Shown here in pieces: positions 27,988 through 37,730 of a stretch of DNA of 64,000 nucleotides (positions are counted from its first letter, which is position 1; each line of letters starts with the position of its first letter). This DNA comes from Helicobacter sp. NHP19-003. GTDB lineage: Bacteria; Campylobacterota; Campylobacteria; Campylobacterales; Helicobacteraceae. The DNA lies in NCBI RefSeq assembly GCF_019703305.1, contig NZ_AP024814.1, positions 496,001-560,000 of the forward strand, written 5' to 3'. The notes under the pieces are model-generated. The model did no database searches, was not told where the DNA came from, and was given only the letters and a program-made list of their open reading frames with translations. The position numbers and the translations under genes are program-made.

Positions 27988-29427
27988 ATGGACATTCATA
28001 ACAGCGATGCCGATGTAGAGCAGTTTTTTGCCTTTTGTAAAGAAAAAGAAGTGGAATTTGTAGATTTCCGCTTCACCGATGTCAAGGGGACTTGGAATCA
28101 CATGGGCTATTTCATCGGGGGCGTGGATAAGGACTTGTTGCAAAAGGGAATCCCCTTTGATGCCAGCTCCATTAAGGCGTGGCAGAGCATTGACCGCTCG
28201 GACATGATCTTAAAACCCGACTTGATTCGCTACTTCATTGACCCTTTTAGTGCAGATATTACGGCGGTGGTGTTTTGCGATGTGTGGGATGTCTATAAAG
28301 AGCAAGACTATGAAAAATGCCCCAGGAGCATCGCCAAACGGGCTTTAAGGCATTTGCAAAATTTAGGCATCGCCGATATGGCTTACTTTGGAGCAGAAAA
28401 TGAGTTCTTTATCTTCGACTCCATTAAAATCAAAAACAGCGCGAATTGCCAATATTATGAGATCGACAGCGAAGAAGGGGAGTGGAACCGGGATCGCAGC
28501 TTTGAGGGGGGGGTAAACTTTGGACACCGCACGGGGCATAAGGGCGGGTATTTACCCACCCCCCCCACCGACACGATGATGGACATTAGAGCCGAGATTG
28601 TTAAGGTTTTAAATCAAGTGGGGCTAGAAACCTATGTCGTGCACCACGAGGTGGCCCAGGCCCAGGGCGAGATCGGCGTGCGTTTTGGGGAGTTGGTAGA
28701 GGCCGCCGACAATGTCCAAAAGCTCAAATATGTGGTGAAAATGGTCGCCCATTTAAACGGCAAAACCGCCACCTTCATGCCAAAACCCTTACATGGCGAC
28801 AATGGCAGTGGCATGCACACGCATGTGAGCTTGTGGAAAAATGGCGAGAATCTCTTTAGTGGCGATGTGTATAAAAACCTAAGCCAAATGGCGTTGCACT
28901 TTTTGGGCGGGGTCTTGCGCCACGCTAGAAGTTTAGCGGCGTTCACCAACGCCTCTAGCAATTCTTATAAACGCTTGATCCCCGGCTTTGAAGCCCCCTC
29001 GATTTTGACCTATTCGGCACAAAATAGGAGTGCGAGTGTGCGCATCCCCTATGGGGTGAAGGGCAAGGCGGCGCGCTTTGAGTTCCGCTTCCCCGACAAC
29101 TCTTCTAACCCCTATCTAGCCTTTGCCGCCATTTTAATGGCAGGCTTAGACGGGCTGGCGCAAAAGATGGATCCGGGCGCGCCTATGGACATCAACCTCT
29201 TCCAGCTCACCTTAGATGAGATCAGGGACAAGGGGATCAAACAACTCCCCCACACCCTAAGAAGTGCGCTGGAAGAAATGTTGGTGCATAAGGAGTATTT
29301 GAAAAAGGGGGAAGTGTTCACAGAGGAGTTTATTCAGGCTTACCAGAGCTTTAAGTTCCGCTCCGAGGTCTTCCCTTGGGAGAGCCGCCCCCACCCCTTT
29401 GAGTTCAAAACCACTTATTCTTGCTGA
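27988..29427 (+). CDS. glnA: Type I glutamine synthetase
   Basis: Makes glutamine from glutamate, ammonia and ATP; important in gastric Helicobacter for using urease-derived ammonia. 479 residues with [24 protein letters not shown] (metal-binding Glu), [10 protein letters not shown] and the [12 protein letters not shown]-site loop. Uses ATG 27988, with CAAGGAAC upstream. HP0512 counterpart. Confidence 0.97.
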   Translation: MDIHNSDADVEQFFAFCKEKEVEFVDFRFTDVKGTWNHMGYFIGGVDKDLLQKGIPFDASSIKAWQSIDRSDMILKPDLIRYFIDPFSADITAVVFCDVWDVYKEQDYEKCPRSIAKRALRHLQNLGIADMAYFGAENEFFIFDSIKIKNSANCQYYEIDSEEGEWNRDRSFEGGVNFGHRTGHKGGYLPTPPTDTMMDIRAEIVKVLNQVGLETYVVHHEVAQAQGEIGVRFGELVEAADNVQKLKYVVKMVAHLNGKTATFMPKPLHGDNGSGMHTHVSLWKNGENLFSGDVYKNLSQMALHFLGGVLRHARSLAAFTNASSNSYKRLIPGFEAPSILTYSAQNRSASVRIPYGVKGKAARFEFRFPDNSSNPYLAFAAILMAGLDGLAQKMDPGAPMDINLFQLTLDEIRDKGIKQLPHTLRSALEEMLVHKEYLKKGEVFTEEFIQAYQSFKFRSEVFPWESRPHPFEFKTTYSC

Positions 29428-29536
29428 TGGCTAAAAGGCGGGGCGGGTCGTTTTACGACAATTTCAAAAAGTTTAGGGCACTCGCCCGCTTGCTTAAAAG
29501 TCTTTGGTCTTTTTTAAAAAAACATTGAGGGAACAT

Positions 29537-30262
29537 ATGAAAAAAACTTCACTTTTATTGTTGGTGGGCTTACTAGGTTTGGGCTGTGCGCCTAAAGTGG
29601 CAGACAAACACGAACAAGGCCCCATCCCCTTTTCTTATTACGAGGCAAGCGAAAAGCCCCAACCCAAAAACCATTTACTAGTTTTGATTCCGCCACTAGC
29701 CATCACCTTTAGCAAGACGGTGCCGGCAAACATGCAACAGGGTTTTAAGGACTCTATGCGCGATCAAATCCAAGAAATCCTAGAAAAACGCGGATTTAGC
29801 GTGCAACAGGTAGAACTTCCCCTAACCCCTGCCGAACAAGAGCGGGGCTATGCTCTTGTGGAGGTGAGCGGGTTTGTTAAGGTACTTGAGGACATTAGTC
29901 TAAGAGAGGATCGGCTAAGAAATGGGGGATTGGAGGGCAAAAATGCGAACTTGTCCATGGGGTATTTGACTCTAAAGGTGCTGGAACCTAAGAGCAAAAA
30001 GCCCTTGAACATGACAAGTTTGGAATTGCCCGGCTATCAAGTCCGCACCCCTGTAACTGTGCGCCAAGAACGAGGCGTTTCGGGCGGGTATATGCCTACA
30101 AGTGTCGTGACACCTATTCGTGGCGAGGGCTTTGACAGTAATGTCTACCAAATTTTAATGCAAATTTACGCCCAAGGGGTGCATAGAATCAGCCAAGCCC
30201 TAGACCCCGACCAACTCATGGATTACCGCTACCTAGTGGAGAAGTTTAAAAAGGATCATTAG
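29537..30262 (+). CDS. HpaA-family lipoprotein
   Basis: 241 residues resembling HpaA paralogues (neuraminyllactose-binding haemagglutinin family; HP0492/HP0410 type). Lipoprotein signal MKKTSLLLLVGLLGLGC with a loose lipobox, then HLLVLIPPLAITFSKTVPANMQQGFKDSMRDQIQEILEKRGF and DISLREDRLRNGG. HpaA itself is a surface/flagellar-sheath lipoprotein; its paralogues are less understood, and the sialic-acid binding implied by the old name is disputed. ATG 29537 follows TTGAGGGAA. Its last 17 bases overlap a convergent gene. Confidence 0.8.
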   Translation: MKKTSLLLLVGLLGLGCAPKVADKHEQGPIPFSYYEASEKPQPKNHLLVLIPPLAITFSKTVPANMQQGFKDSMRDQIQEILEKRGFSVQQVELPLTPAEQERGYALVEVSGFVKVLEDISLREDRLRNGGLEGKNANLSMGYLTLKVLEPKSKKPLNMTSLELPGYQVRTPVTVRQERGVSGGYMPTSVVTPIRGEGFDSNVYQILMQIYAQGVHRISQALDPDQLMDYRYLVEKFKKDH

Positions 30263-30650
30263 GGAAATCCTCGCGCAAATGGAAGATTTGCGCCCCAAAG
30301 TCTGTGTCTATCTCCACCCTTAGGTGGCCCTCGCAAAAGACCTCATAGTCCATTTTTTCGCCCAAATGCAGCACGAAGCTGGGCAAAATGGGTAGTAAGG
30401 CGCAACGCCCCCGGTTGAGGGTGATTTTATTGATGTGTACTCTTTTGCTCAAGGCTTTGATTTCTAAAATGTGCTTGGTTTGCCACACCCCATAATCTCT
30501 CGTCCACGAGGTGTAGGGCTGTTTTTGGCTGAAAAACACCGCGCTTAAAGTGGCTCTGGGTTGCTGTACCTGCTCTTCTCTTAGAAGTTGCTCGCCGGTG
30601 GGTAAAGCCAGCAGAGGGCTCAAGAGCAAACTAAGCGCAAGTGCCCTCAA
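30246..30650 (-). CDS. Small exported protein downstream of motAB
   Basis: 134 residues with a signal peptide (MRALALSLLLSPLLA) and a predicted soluble periplasmic domain; two cysteines (around 83 and 105) could form a disulfide. Counterpart of HP0817, which also follows motA-motB. Its ATG is directly next to the motB stop, so co-transcription is likely. No named domain recognised. Confidence 0.75.
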   Translation of the reverse strand: MRALALSLLLSPLLALPTGEQLLREEQVQQPRATLSAVFFSQKQPYTSWTRDYGVWQTKHILEIKALSKRVHINKITLNRGRCALLPILPSFVLHLGEKMDYEVFCEGHLRVEIDTDFGAQIFHLREDFPNDPF

Positions 30651-31417
30651 TCGTTGCTCCTGTTGATGTTGCGGTCTAAAATGGAGCGGATTTTTTCGAC
30701 ATTTTGGTGGTTGGTGGAAAAATAGATCTCTACGCGGTTGTTGCGCATGCGGTTCTCCACGCTGTCATTGGGCATGATGGGGTCGTTCTTGCCATAGGAG
30801 GTGAAGGAGAGTTTTTGCGGGTTAATGCCGTCATTCAGCAAGATTTGCATGACCTTATAGGCCCGACTCGCTGCCAAGGTGTAGTGGTCTTTGAAGTGGC
30901 TAGAAGCGGGCATGGGGGTGTTGTCGGTGTAGCCCCTGACATTGACCTCCACTTGGTCGGGCAAGAGTTGGATGATCTTGGCGATGCGGTGGATGTATTC
31001 ACGCATGGAGGCGTTGATCTTATCGCTGTAGGGCTCTTCAAAGATCAGGCTGGAGGGCAGTTTCAACACCGCCCCTTGATCGGTTTGCTCCAAGATCGAG
31101 CCCTCGCCCACTTTGGTGATCGTGATTTGCGAACGGCTGGGATGTTCTTTGGATTCCTTCTCTTGGGCCTCTACGCTGCTTTGGGTTTCACCGGGGGCTG
31201 GAGGGATGGGGATCACAGGTTGCATGGAGTCTGGCACGGGGGCGTAGTCAAAAATTTTAATGAACTCTTTTTTAAGGGCTTTGACTTTAGCCTTATTGAT
31301 CACAGAAATCGCATAAAGGGCGATGAAAAGGGCGAGCAACAAGGACAAAAAGTCGGCATAGGGCACCGCCCAGCGCTCGCCTGCTGGACACTCTGCTTTT
31401 TTTGCTTTCTTTGCCAT
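30647..31417 (-). CDS. motB: Flagellar stator protein MotB
   Basis: Stator subunit that anchors the proton channel to peptidoglycan. 256 residues: one N-terminal helix RWAVPYADFLSLLLALFIALYAISV with the proton-carrying Asp22, a linker/plug region, and a C-terminal OmpA-like domain (about 120-245) with VNVRGYTDNTPMP and ASRAYKVMQILL. One-base overlap with motA. Confidence 0.97.
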   Translation of the reverse strand: MAKKAKKAECPAGERWAVPYADFLSLLLALFIALYAISVINKAKVKALKKEFIKIFDYAPVPDSMQPVIPIPPAPGETQSSVEAQEKESKEHPSRSQITITKVGEGSILEQTDQGAVLKLPSSLIFEEPYSDKINASMREYIHRIAKIIQLLPDQVEVNVRGYTDNTPMPASSHFKDHYTLAASRAYKVMQILLNDGINPQKLSFTSYGKNDPIMPNDSVENRMRNNRVEIYFSTNHQNVEKIRSILDRNINRSND

Positions 31418-32187
31418 TATTCAAACTGCGATTTTTTAGGCTCGCCGGGAGCGATGTAGTTTAATAACTTCATTTCTAGGTCTCTGGGGTTATCTCCATT
31501 GGCGATTCCGATAATGCCCTCTAAAATCATCACCTTTTCTTTTAAAATATCTTTAGACTTATTTTTAAGTTTGTTGCCAAAAGGGCCAAAGAGGGCGTAA
31601 GAGCACATGATCCCTGTCACCGTGGCGGTGAAAGCCCCAGCGATGCCCGCCGCCATTGCTGGGGGGTTGTCTAACTTTTGCAGCGCCAACATCAAGCCCA
31701 ACACCGCCCCCACCAGCCCAAAGGTGGGCGCGCTTTCACCCGCAGTGATCCAATAGTGCGCTGCGCCGTGGTAGTACTCCTCAAGCTCCTCAATCGCCAC
31801 ATCTAGGCTCTCTTGCACGGATTTGATGTCCTTGCCATCCACAATCATCGAAAAGCCATTGCGGGTGAAGTCGTCCTCAATCTGCGCCACTCTAGACTCG
31901 AGCGAGAGCACCCCGTCCTTTCTCGCCATCGTGGAGAGCTCCACGATGTTCTTGATCGTGTCTTGCAGATTCACTTTGGGGTTTAAAAACACAATCTTGA
32001 TTTCTTTAAAGGCGGCCTTGACATGGTGGGCGTGGGTGCTCACCATCGACGCGCATAGGGTCGTGGGGATGATGATGATTAAAGAGCTCAAGTGGATCAC
32101 ATGGATAGGGTTGCCCCCCTCTAAAATATCCCCCACTGCGATGGATGTGATCGCCAAAAACACACCTAAAAGTGATGACAAATCCAT
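31417..32187 (-). CDS. motA: Flagellar stator protein MotA
   Basis: 256-residue channel subunit with four helices (about 2-20, 33-52, 148-168, 178-205). Contains SAPTFGLVGAVLGLMLALQKL and AAGIAGAFTATVTGIMCSYALFGPFGNKL typical of MotA, plus a cytoplasmic loop that contacts FliG. Forms the proton-driven stator with MotB. HP0815 counterpart. Confidence 0.97.
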   Translation of the reverse strand: MDLSSLLGVFLAITSIAVGDILEGGNPIHVIHLSSLIIIIPTTLCASMVSTHAHHVKAAFKEIKIVFLNPKVNLQDTIKNIVELSTMARKDGVLSLESRVAQIEDDFTRNGFSMIVDGKDIKSVQESLDVAIEELEEYYHGAAHYWITAGESAPTFGLVGAVLGLMLALQKLDNPPAMAAGIAGAFTATVTGIMCSYALFGPFGNKLKNKSKDILKEKVMILEGIIGIANGDNPRDLEMKLLNYIAPGEPKKSQFE

Positions 32188-32213
32188 GAGAAACTACCCT
32201 TTCTGTTTTTTTG

Positions 32214-32984
32214 CTATTGCGGATAATCCGTTAAGGTTTGTATGCCATGCGCCCCACACACCCGGCATTCTGTGTTGCGCCGGACATTGATCTTTCTAAA
32301 GTCCATGTTCTTGGTGTCCACATGTAAAAGCTGGTCGGTGAGCAGGGGGAAACCTAGAAAATATTTGATCGCTTCAGATGCTTGGATGCAGCCCACAATC
32401 CCTGGGACAACCCCAAACAGCCCGGCTTTAAACACGCTGTTTAGCTCCGTGCTTGGGGGTTTGTCAAAGATACAAGCAAAGCATGCACTTTTTCTAGGCA
32501 AAATTGTGATGGTTTGCCCGTGGTGCTTGAAAATGCCCGCATGGCTTAGGGGTTTGTTTGCCAAAATACAGGCATCGTTGATGAGAAACTTGCTCGCAAA
32601 ATTGTCGGTCGCATCGATGATAAAATCATACTCTTGGATCAATTCTAGGGCATTTGTGGCGGTCAGTTTTTCAAAATGGGTTTCAACTTGCACTTCAGGG
32701 TTCAAGGCCAACATTTTGCGCTCGGCGGATTTGACCTTAGAGCTGTGGATTTCCTGTGTGGTGTGGATGATTTGGCGTTGCAAGTTGTTTAACTCGATGA
32801 TGTCAAAATCCAAAATCCCGATGCGCCCAATGCCCGCCGCTGCCAAATAAAAACAATTGGGCGAGCCAAGCCCCCCCGCCCCAATCACAAGCACGCTGGC
32901 GCGCAACAATCTTTCCTGCCCCTCCTCGCCCACATCTTCCAACATCAAATGCCGTTTATAGCGTTCTTTTTGGCTCTCTGTCAT
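32214..32984 (-). CDS. thiF: ThiF/MoeB/HesA-family adenylating enzyme
   Basis: E1-like enzyme that adenylates the C-terminal Gly-Gly of a sulfur carrier such as ThiS or MoaD. 256 residues starting MTESQKERYKRHL; nucleotide loop VIGAGGLGSP near 31, catalytic Asp in IIDATDNFASK, and a tetra-cysteine zinc site made of CFAC and CRVC. HP0814 counterpart. A ThiS-type carrier gene is 5 kb away in this window (37530). The open frame extends upstream into the next gene but ATG 32984 gives the canonical N-terminus. Confidence 0.88.
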   Translation of the reverse strand: MTESQKERYKRHLMLEDVGEEGQERLLRASVLVIGAGGLGSPNCFYLAAAGIGRIGILDFDIIELNNLQRQIIHTTQEIHSSKVKSAERKMLALNPEVQVETHFEKLTATNALELIQEYDFIIDATDNFASKFLINDACILANKPLSHAGIFKHHGQTITILPRKSACFACIFDKPPSTELNSVFKAGLFGVVPGIVGCIQASEAIKYFLGFPLLTDQLLHVDTKNMDFRKINVRRNTECRVCGAHGIQTLTDYPQ

Positions 32985-32992
32985 GGCTGTCC

Positions 32993-33613
32993 TTAGTTTA
33001 TCTGTGCGATCCAAGCGGGCATATGGGGCTGTTCGGCTTTGAGGCTTGTGGCGCGCCCGTGCCCGGGGTAAATGGGGCAATCTAGCTTATCTAAAGCGTA
33101 AAAACGCTCTAAAGACTCTTTCATGTCCTGTGGGTCGGAGTAGGGGAAGTCGTAGCGGCCAATGCTTCTATAAAAAATGAAATCCCCACTAAAAAACACC
33201 CCCCCCACTTCGATGACACTACACCCCGGGGTGTGCCCGGGAAAATGCCAATAGGTGATCTCCACCCCCCCCACTCCAAAAGAATGGCTCTTTTTATGCC
33301 CCTCAATGGGCTGGATGTCTGCCTCTTTGCAGGTGGGTTGGCCTAAACAAAAACAATCTGTGGTGAGCATGAACATGTCTTCTTTAGGCATATACAAAGG
33401 CACGCCAGCCCATGTTTGCTTTAAGGCGGGCGCGTCCCAAATGTGGTCGTAATGCCCGTGTGTGATCAAGATCGCTAAGGGGTTTTTGGCTTGCTCTTGC
33501 ACCCACGAGCTTGCCCCCACACCCGGATCGATCACCAAATCGCCCTGTGCCAACTGCAGGACATAACAATTTGTCTGTGTGTTGCCAAAAGCCTGCACTT
33601 TGATTTTAAACAT
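32993..33613 (-). CDS. Metallo-beta-lactamase-fold hydrolase (glyoxalase II-like)
   Basis: 206 residues, YcbL/GloB-like subgroup (HP0813 counterpart). Metal ligands: THGHYDH near 52-58, HFPGHTPG near 120-127, SGDF with the bridging Asp near 143, and YPGHG near the C-terminus. Likely a thioesterase of the hydroxyacylglutathione hydrolase type, though Helicobacter lacks glutathione, so the true substrate is unknown. It is followed eight bases later by thiF. Confidence 0.88.
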   Translation of the reverse strand: MFKIKVQAFGNTQTNCYVLQLAQGDLVIDPGVGASSWVQEQAKNPLAILITHGHYDHIWDAPALKQTWAGVPLYMPKEDMFMLTTDCFCLGQPTCKEADIQPIEGHKKSHSFGVGGVEITYWHFPGHTPGCSVIEVGGVFFSGDFIFYRSIGRYDFPYSDPQDMKESLERFYALDKLDCPIYPGHGRATSLKAEQPHMPAWIAQIN

Positions 33614-33649
33614 CTTTCCATTCTAGCAAAATTTGCCTAAAGTTAAGCC

Positions 33650-33780
33650 CGCAGTTGACAAACATAGGGGCACTCTAGCGCATTTTGTAAAATAGTGGAT
33701 GAAATCCACGGCCTCTTTAAAGTCTTTAAGGCCATGGACATGGGCAAAATTTTTCGTGTTAAAGTCTTTGGCAACCTGAC
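33650..33780 (-). pseudogene. Fucosyltransferase remnant
   Basis: The minus strand encodes VAKDFNTKNFAHVHGLKDFKEAVDFIHY, closely matching VAKDFNPKSFVNVHDFKDFKEALDFIRY of the fucosyltransferase at 36336-37459, then in another frame LQNALECPYV, matching LQNAIECPYV of the same protein. About 50 residues between the two parts are missing and no start or catalytic half is present. A dead scrap of an alpha-1,3-fucosyltransferase gene with internal deletion and frameshift. Confidence 0.82.
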
Positions 33781-34069
33781 AATTTGTGTTGTTTGGCAAA
33801 TGCCGCCCTATCAAATCCTATAAAACTTTGTAAAATTCTACAAAGCTAGAATTTCTGTTGTATTCTTGGTCCAACCATGCCTGCCACACTCTTGGTTTTC
33901 GGGAGGGAAGCAAAGCTTGCAGCTTTTTGCATGGGTCCCCTTTGGGGGAAGCAAGCGCTAATTTAGGCAATGCCTGTTTTAGCAAAATTTCGGGCTATTG
34001 TGGCAAGAATAATCCTATAAGCTGTTTCTTGCCCTCCGATGGTTACCCCTATTTAGCCTTTTAAGATGA
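33781..34069. other. Non-coding stretch between the fucT remnant and the MCP gene
   Basis: About 290 bases with no convincing gene. It includes a possible weak hairpin around GGGTCCCCTTTGGGGG (33930-33945). Probably decayed DNA linked to the loss of the neighbouring fucosyltransferase copy. Confidence 0.45.
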
Positions 34070-34075
34070 TATAAT
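34070..34075 (+). promoter_or_regulatory. -10 box of the first MCP gene
   Basis: A consensus TATAAT in an AT-rich context, 75 bases before the ATG at 34151; the leader ends in a strong AGGAAGGAAGG ribosome-binding region. Its integrity argues that the downstream split gene is or recently was expressed. Confidence 0.6.
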
Positions 34076-34150
34076 CACCGCTCTAATACACAGGCGTAGG
34101 GTAGAGTCCAAAAAGCATAGTGGTGTAATTTAGGAAGGAAGGCACAGCTT

Positions 34151-36263
34151 ATGAATTTATCCAATGTCAGGATTGGGACAAAGCTCGTTGGTTTGATCAT
34201 TGGGGTCTTGCTGGTCATCTTTGTCGTTTTGGCCTTAGTGATCACCCACAAGTCTTCTAAAACTTTGCAAGCAGAGGCTTATAAAACTCTCTATAATGTC
34301 GCCGAGAGGCATGCCAACCGCATCATCCTCGCCTTTAACCAAAGTTTTACCCTGCTAGAAACCCTGAGAGGGACGATTCAAACCTCCATTGCTAACCATG
34401 CCTTATACAGAGGCGAATTGTCCAATTTTGTGAACACTACTTTTGACGAAGCTAATTGGTCGGATTATTGTTTCCTCTACCTCCCACGCGCGGTCTTTCA
34501 AGACTTGCCCACTAAAATGCCCCAACCAGAAGATGCAAAACACTTTGATCCTAAAGGTTTCTATTTGGCTTTGGAGGACACTGATATGGCACACGCAGGA
34601 GGGGTTATTTCCCTCTCTGCCCAACAGAGTGCCCGTATTTTTAACCGCTCCCACATCCAAGAAGTGTTGCAGAGGAATCAAGACACGGTGAGCGAGCCGA
34701 TACGCATCAACATTGCGGGCAAGGAAATAACCACTGTCATCGCCACCGTCCCCATCAGAAATGCACAAAAACAAGCAATAGGGTTTGTCGGCATCACCAT
34801 CGATCTTGCCAGAGTACGCCAAGAGATCATCTTGGACAAAACCAGCTCGGTTTATCAGGGCGACATCATCGCAGTGCTCTCATCTACAGGTAAAGTTGTT
34901 GTTTTTCCAGACACTAAAATGATCGGAAAACCTCTGATTGAAGTCAATCCAGGTCCCTTGACAGAGGCTATTTTAAAAGCCGTAAAAGAGCGTAAAGAAG
35001 GGGTATTTCCTTATGTGAACATTAGACACCAAGAATCCTTTATTGGGTTGGTGAATTTTAAAGTGTGGCGCAGTGTCGATCAATTTTGGTCTGTCTTTAT
35101 TGTCGTCTCTAAAGATATTGTTTTTAAACACAGAAACGAGCTTGCAAGACTCGTCATGATGACCGCATTTTTTTCTCTTATCATTGCGGGGGTGTGCGTG
35201 GCGTTGCTGGCTAACAAAGTCATCTCTGCACGCCTCTCTATCGTTTTAGAGGGGCTAGTTTCTTTCTTTAAGTTTTTAAACCACGAGAAAATTTCCCTCA
35301 AACCCCTGAAAGTGCAAAGCAATGACGAGTTAGGGCAAATGGCAAGTGTCATCAACGCCAATATCCAAAAGATTCAACAATCTTTAGAACAAGATGAACA
35401 GGCGGTGTCCCAGTCCGTTAACACGGCTAAGATCATTGAATCGGGCGATTTGAGTGCACGCATCACGCAAATCCCTGCTAACCCTCAGCTTAAAGAGCTT
35501 AAAAATGTGCTCAACACCATGCTAGACACCCTAGAGCGCAAAGTGGGGGCAATATGAACACCATCAACGCCGTTTTTGAAGCCTACAAAAATTTGACTTC
35601 ACAGCCAAAATCCCAGAGGCTAAGGGCGCTGTGGAAATCACGACGAATATGCTAGGCCAAGACATCCGCGAGATGCTGAGTGCCTCTTTTGCTTTTGCTA
35701 AAGAATTATCCTCCCAAAGTGCCGTCTTAAGAGAATCCATGCAAGCTCTCTCGCAAAGCAGTGTAGAGCAATCCAACTCCCTAGAGGGAACAGCCAAACA
35801 AATTGCCCAAATCACTGCTTTTATGAAAAACACCAGCACCCAAACCACAGAGATCACCAAGCAGGCCCAAGAGATCAAAAACATCATTGGCATCATCAAA
35901 GACATCGCTAACCAAACCAATCTTTTGGCTTTAAATGCCGCCATTGAAGCCGCCAGAGCGGGCGAGCACGGACGGGGCTTTGCTGTGGTGGCCGATGAAG
36001 TGCGCAAATTAGCCGAGAGGACGGGAAAATCTTTAGGTGAGATCGAAGCCAATGCCAATTCGTTGATCCAAAGCATCGATGAGATTGTGGCTAATGTCCA
36101 AGAACAGACTAGTGGGATTGAGGCGGTCAATAAGACGGTCGAACAACTAGAAGTCGTGGTGCAAAAAAACGCTAAGATTGCCCAAGACACCGATCAGATC
36201 ACCCAAAAAGTCAATGACATCGCTAAGGAAATTTTTGATGATGTCAACAAGAAGAAGTTTTAG
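34151..36263 (+). pseudogene. Methyl-accepting chemotaxis protein with dCache sensor, two frameshifts
   Basis: Three frames add up to one chemoreceptor of about 700 residues. Frame one (34151-35557): first helix (about 12-35), extracellular double-Cache-like sensor (about 40-330), second helix (about 335-360), HAMP region. It stops after LERKVGAI. The next frame reads [15 protein letters not shown], and a third reads [28 protein letters not shown] to 36263, with the signalling tip and hairpin. One G added to the G5 run at 35545-35549 and one G at about 35595 (TTGAC to TTGGAC) restore a continuous protein ending DDVNKKKF. Two single-base losses 50 bases apart suggest decay or read errors. Confidence 0.85.
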
Positions 36264-36335
36264 GGCAGGAATAGGGCGACTTGAATTAGCACTTAAGAAC
36301 TTGCACCCTAGTCTTTAGTCTGTTAGTCTGTGGTT

Positions 36336-37459
36336 TTATTTGCCTCTATATATCTTAGTGTCTTGTGCGCGGGAGAACCTAGTCTTCATTTGTTTGAGTT
36401 TGCTTAAACAGGCATGTTTAAGCGAAGTGCCTGTGTGCCTAAAGCCCGTGTGATCATGATAAACATACGGACACTCTATAGCGTTTTGCAAAAACTCTAA
36501 AATCTTGGCAAAGCTCAAATCTTGGTGAAATCTAGGCTTGCCATTATAAGTGTTTAAAGGGTGGGCATAGAGCATGTCTAAATAGGCGTTGTCATGGGTG
36601 TCTAAATAGCGGATAAAATCCAGAGCTTCTTTAAAGTCTTTAAAATCGTGGACATTGACAAAGCTTTTGGGGTTGAAATCCTTAGCCACTTTGGGGTTGC
36701 CCCAATAAATCGGGATGGTGTGGGCAAAGTAGGCATCGACTATTTTTTCTGTGGTGTAACCCAAACCTAAAGAGTTTTCAAAACACAGATTAAACTTATA
36801 CCCACTGATGAACTCGTGCTTGTTTTGCACCAAAGACCCAATCGTGTTAAACACCCCCCCCCGCAACCGGCTTATAAGCGTTGAGCTCTTTGTAAAGCGT
36901 TTCTTGCAGGGGCGTTGGGGTTAGAGGCGACAAAGCTGGCAAATCCTCGTTTAAGGGGGTCGCTCTGCTCTCTAGCAAGGCTGTCTATTTGGGGGTGCGT
37001 GGTGTTGAAGGTGGGGTTGGTGGTTAATTGAGAAAACCAATGCAGGGCTTGGTAATAAAGGGGTAGGCGCAAATAGCGATCGCCAAATTCTAAGTCGTCA
37101 AAACCCATGCCAAAATCGTAGACATTAAAATCGATGCGTTCGTTCTCGCCTGTGTAGCCTATACGCTTTTGGGGGAAGTCCAAAATGGGGGAATTTAACA
37201 TGCCAGCCAATCTAAGAGAACTGCCAAAGACCACAGCGCAAGGGTCTTTAGGGTTGGTGGATAGAGTGGTGTCGTGTTGTGTGGCCAAAATGCCGTAAAA
37301 GAGCCACGCTTGAAAATGTGCTAGGTTTTCCAAAGCATTTTTACTAGTCCAAAAAGCAACCCCGATGGTGAGAGGCTTTTTAGTGGGTGGGGGTGGGGGC
37401 AAGTGGCTAGACTCAATGAAGGCATCTAAAAGTGGGGCAAACATGGCAAACCTTAGCAT
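36336..37459 (-). pseudogene. fucT: Alpha-1,3-fucosyltransferase, frame-broken with G9 tract
   Basis: Helicobacter GT10 enzyme that adds fucose to LPS N-acetyllactosamine to make Lewis x-type antigens. N-terminal half (from 37459 or the ATG at 37444): MFAPLLDAFIESS, IGYTGENERIDFNVYDFGMGFDDLEFGDRYLRLPLYY, LKRGFASFVASNPNAP. C-terminal half (to 36336): SGYKFNLCFENSLGLGYTTEKIVDAYFAHTIPIYWGNP. Between them two breaks occur: a two-base deficit near 36893 (before YKELNAYKPV) and a run of nine G on the coding strand (36854-36862) encoding the conserved Gly-Gly-Gly; eight or eleven would be in frame. No DLRVNYD-type heptad repeats follow. Off, decayed, or partly misread. Confidence 0.85.
36854..36862 (-). 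repeat. Poly-G (9) tract inside fucT
   Basis: Nine consecutive G on the coding strand in the donor-binding GGG region of fucT. Such long homopolymers in Helicobacter fucT genes slip during replication and switch the gene on and off. With nine bases the frame reaches TAA shortly after; eight or eleven would read through to VFNTIGSLVQNK. Confidence 0.8.
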
Positions 37460-37529
37460 TTTTGAGAGTATAGCATGGAGTTTTTAGGGGTTTTTGTTAT
37501 AATGGGGGCTATTTAGCCAAAGGATTTGT

Positions 37530-37730
37530 ATGCGAGTTTTCATCAACGGGCAGATAAAAGAGTTTGACAAGCCTATAAACATCGACACCGCCATTCAAGA
37601 GCTGGGCATTGAAGCTCAGGTGTGTGCGGTGGCTCTAAACGAGTCGGTGGTGAAAAAAGAGAGGTGGCACAGCACCCCCCTGCAAGAAAACGACCGCCTA
37701 GAGTGTTTGCAGTTTATGGGGGGTGGTTGA
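37530..37730 (+). CDS. thiS: ThiS/MoaD-type sulfur carrier protein
   Basis: 66-residue ubiquitin-fold protein: MRVFINGQIKEF, VCAVALNESVV and a C-terminal MGGG ending in Gly-Gly as needed for adenylation and thiocarboxylate formation. Supplies sulfur for the thiazole of thiamine. The stop codon lies inside a long inverted repeat (37716-37794), so the hairpin begins in the coding sequence. ThiF-like activating enzyme is at 32214. Confidence 0.88.
   Translation: MRVFINGQIKEFDKPINIDTAIQELGIEAQVCAVALNESVVKKERWHSTPLQENDRLECLQFMGGG

Noticed and set aside
30704-31459. 250-codon plus-strand frame opposite motB
   Set aside because: Long but antisense to a fully conserved motB; its His/Val/Gly-rich sequence has no domain and no Shine-Dalgarno site.
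33858-34064. 68-codon frame upstream of the MCP
   Set aside because: No RBS and no family; it lies in decayed DNA next to the fucT scrap.
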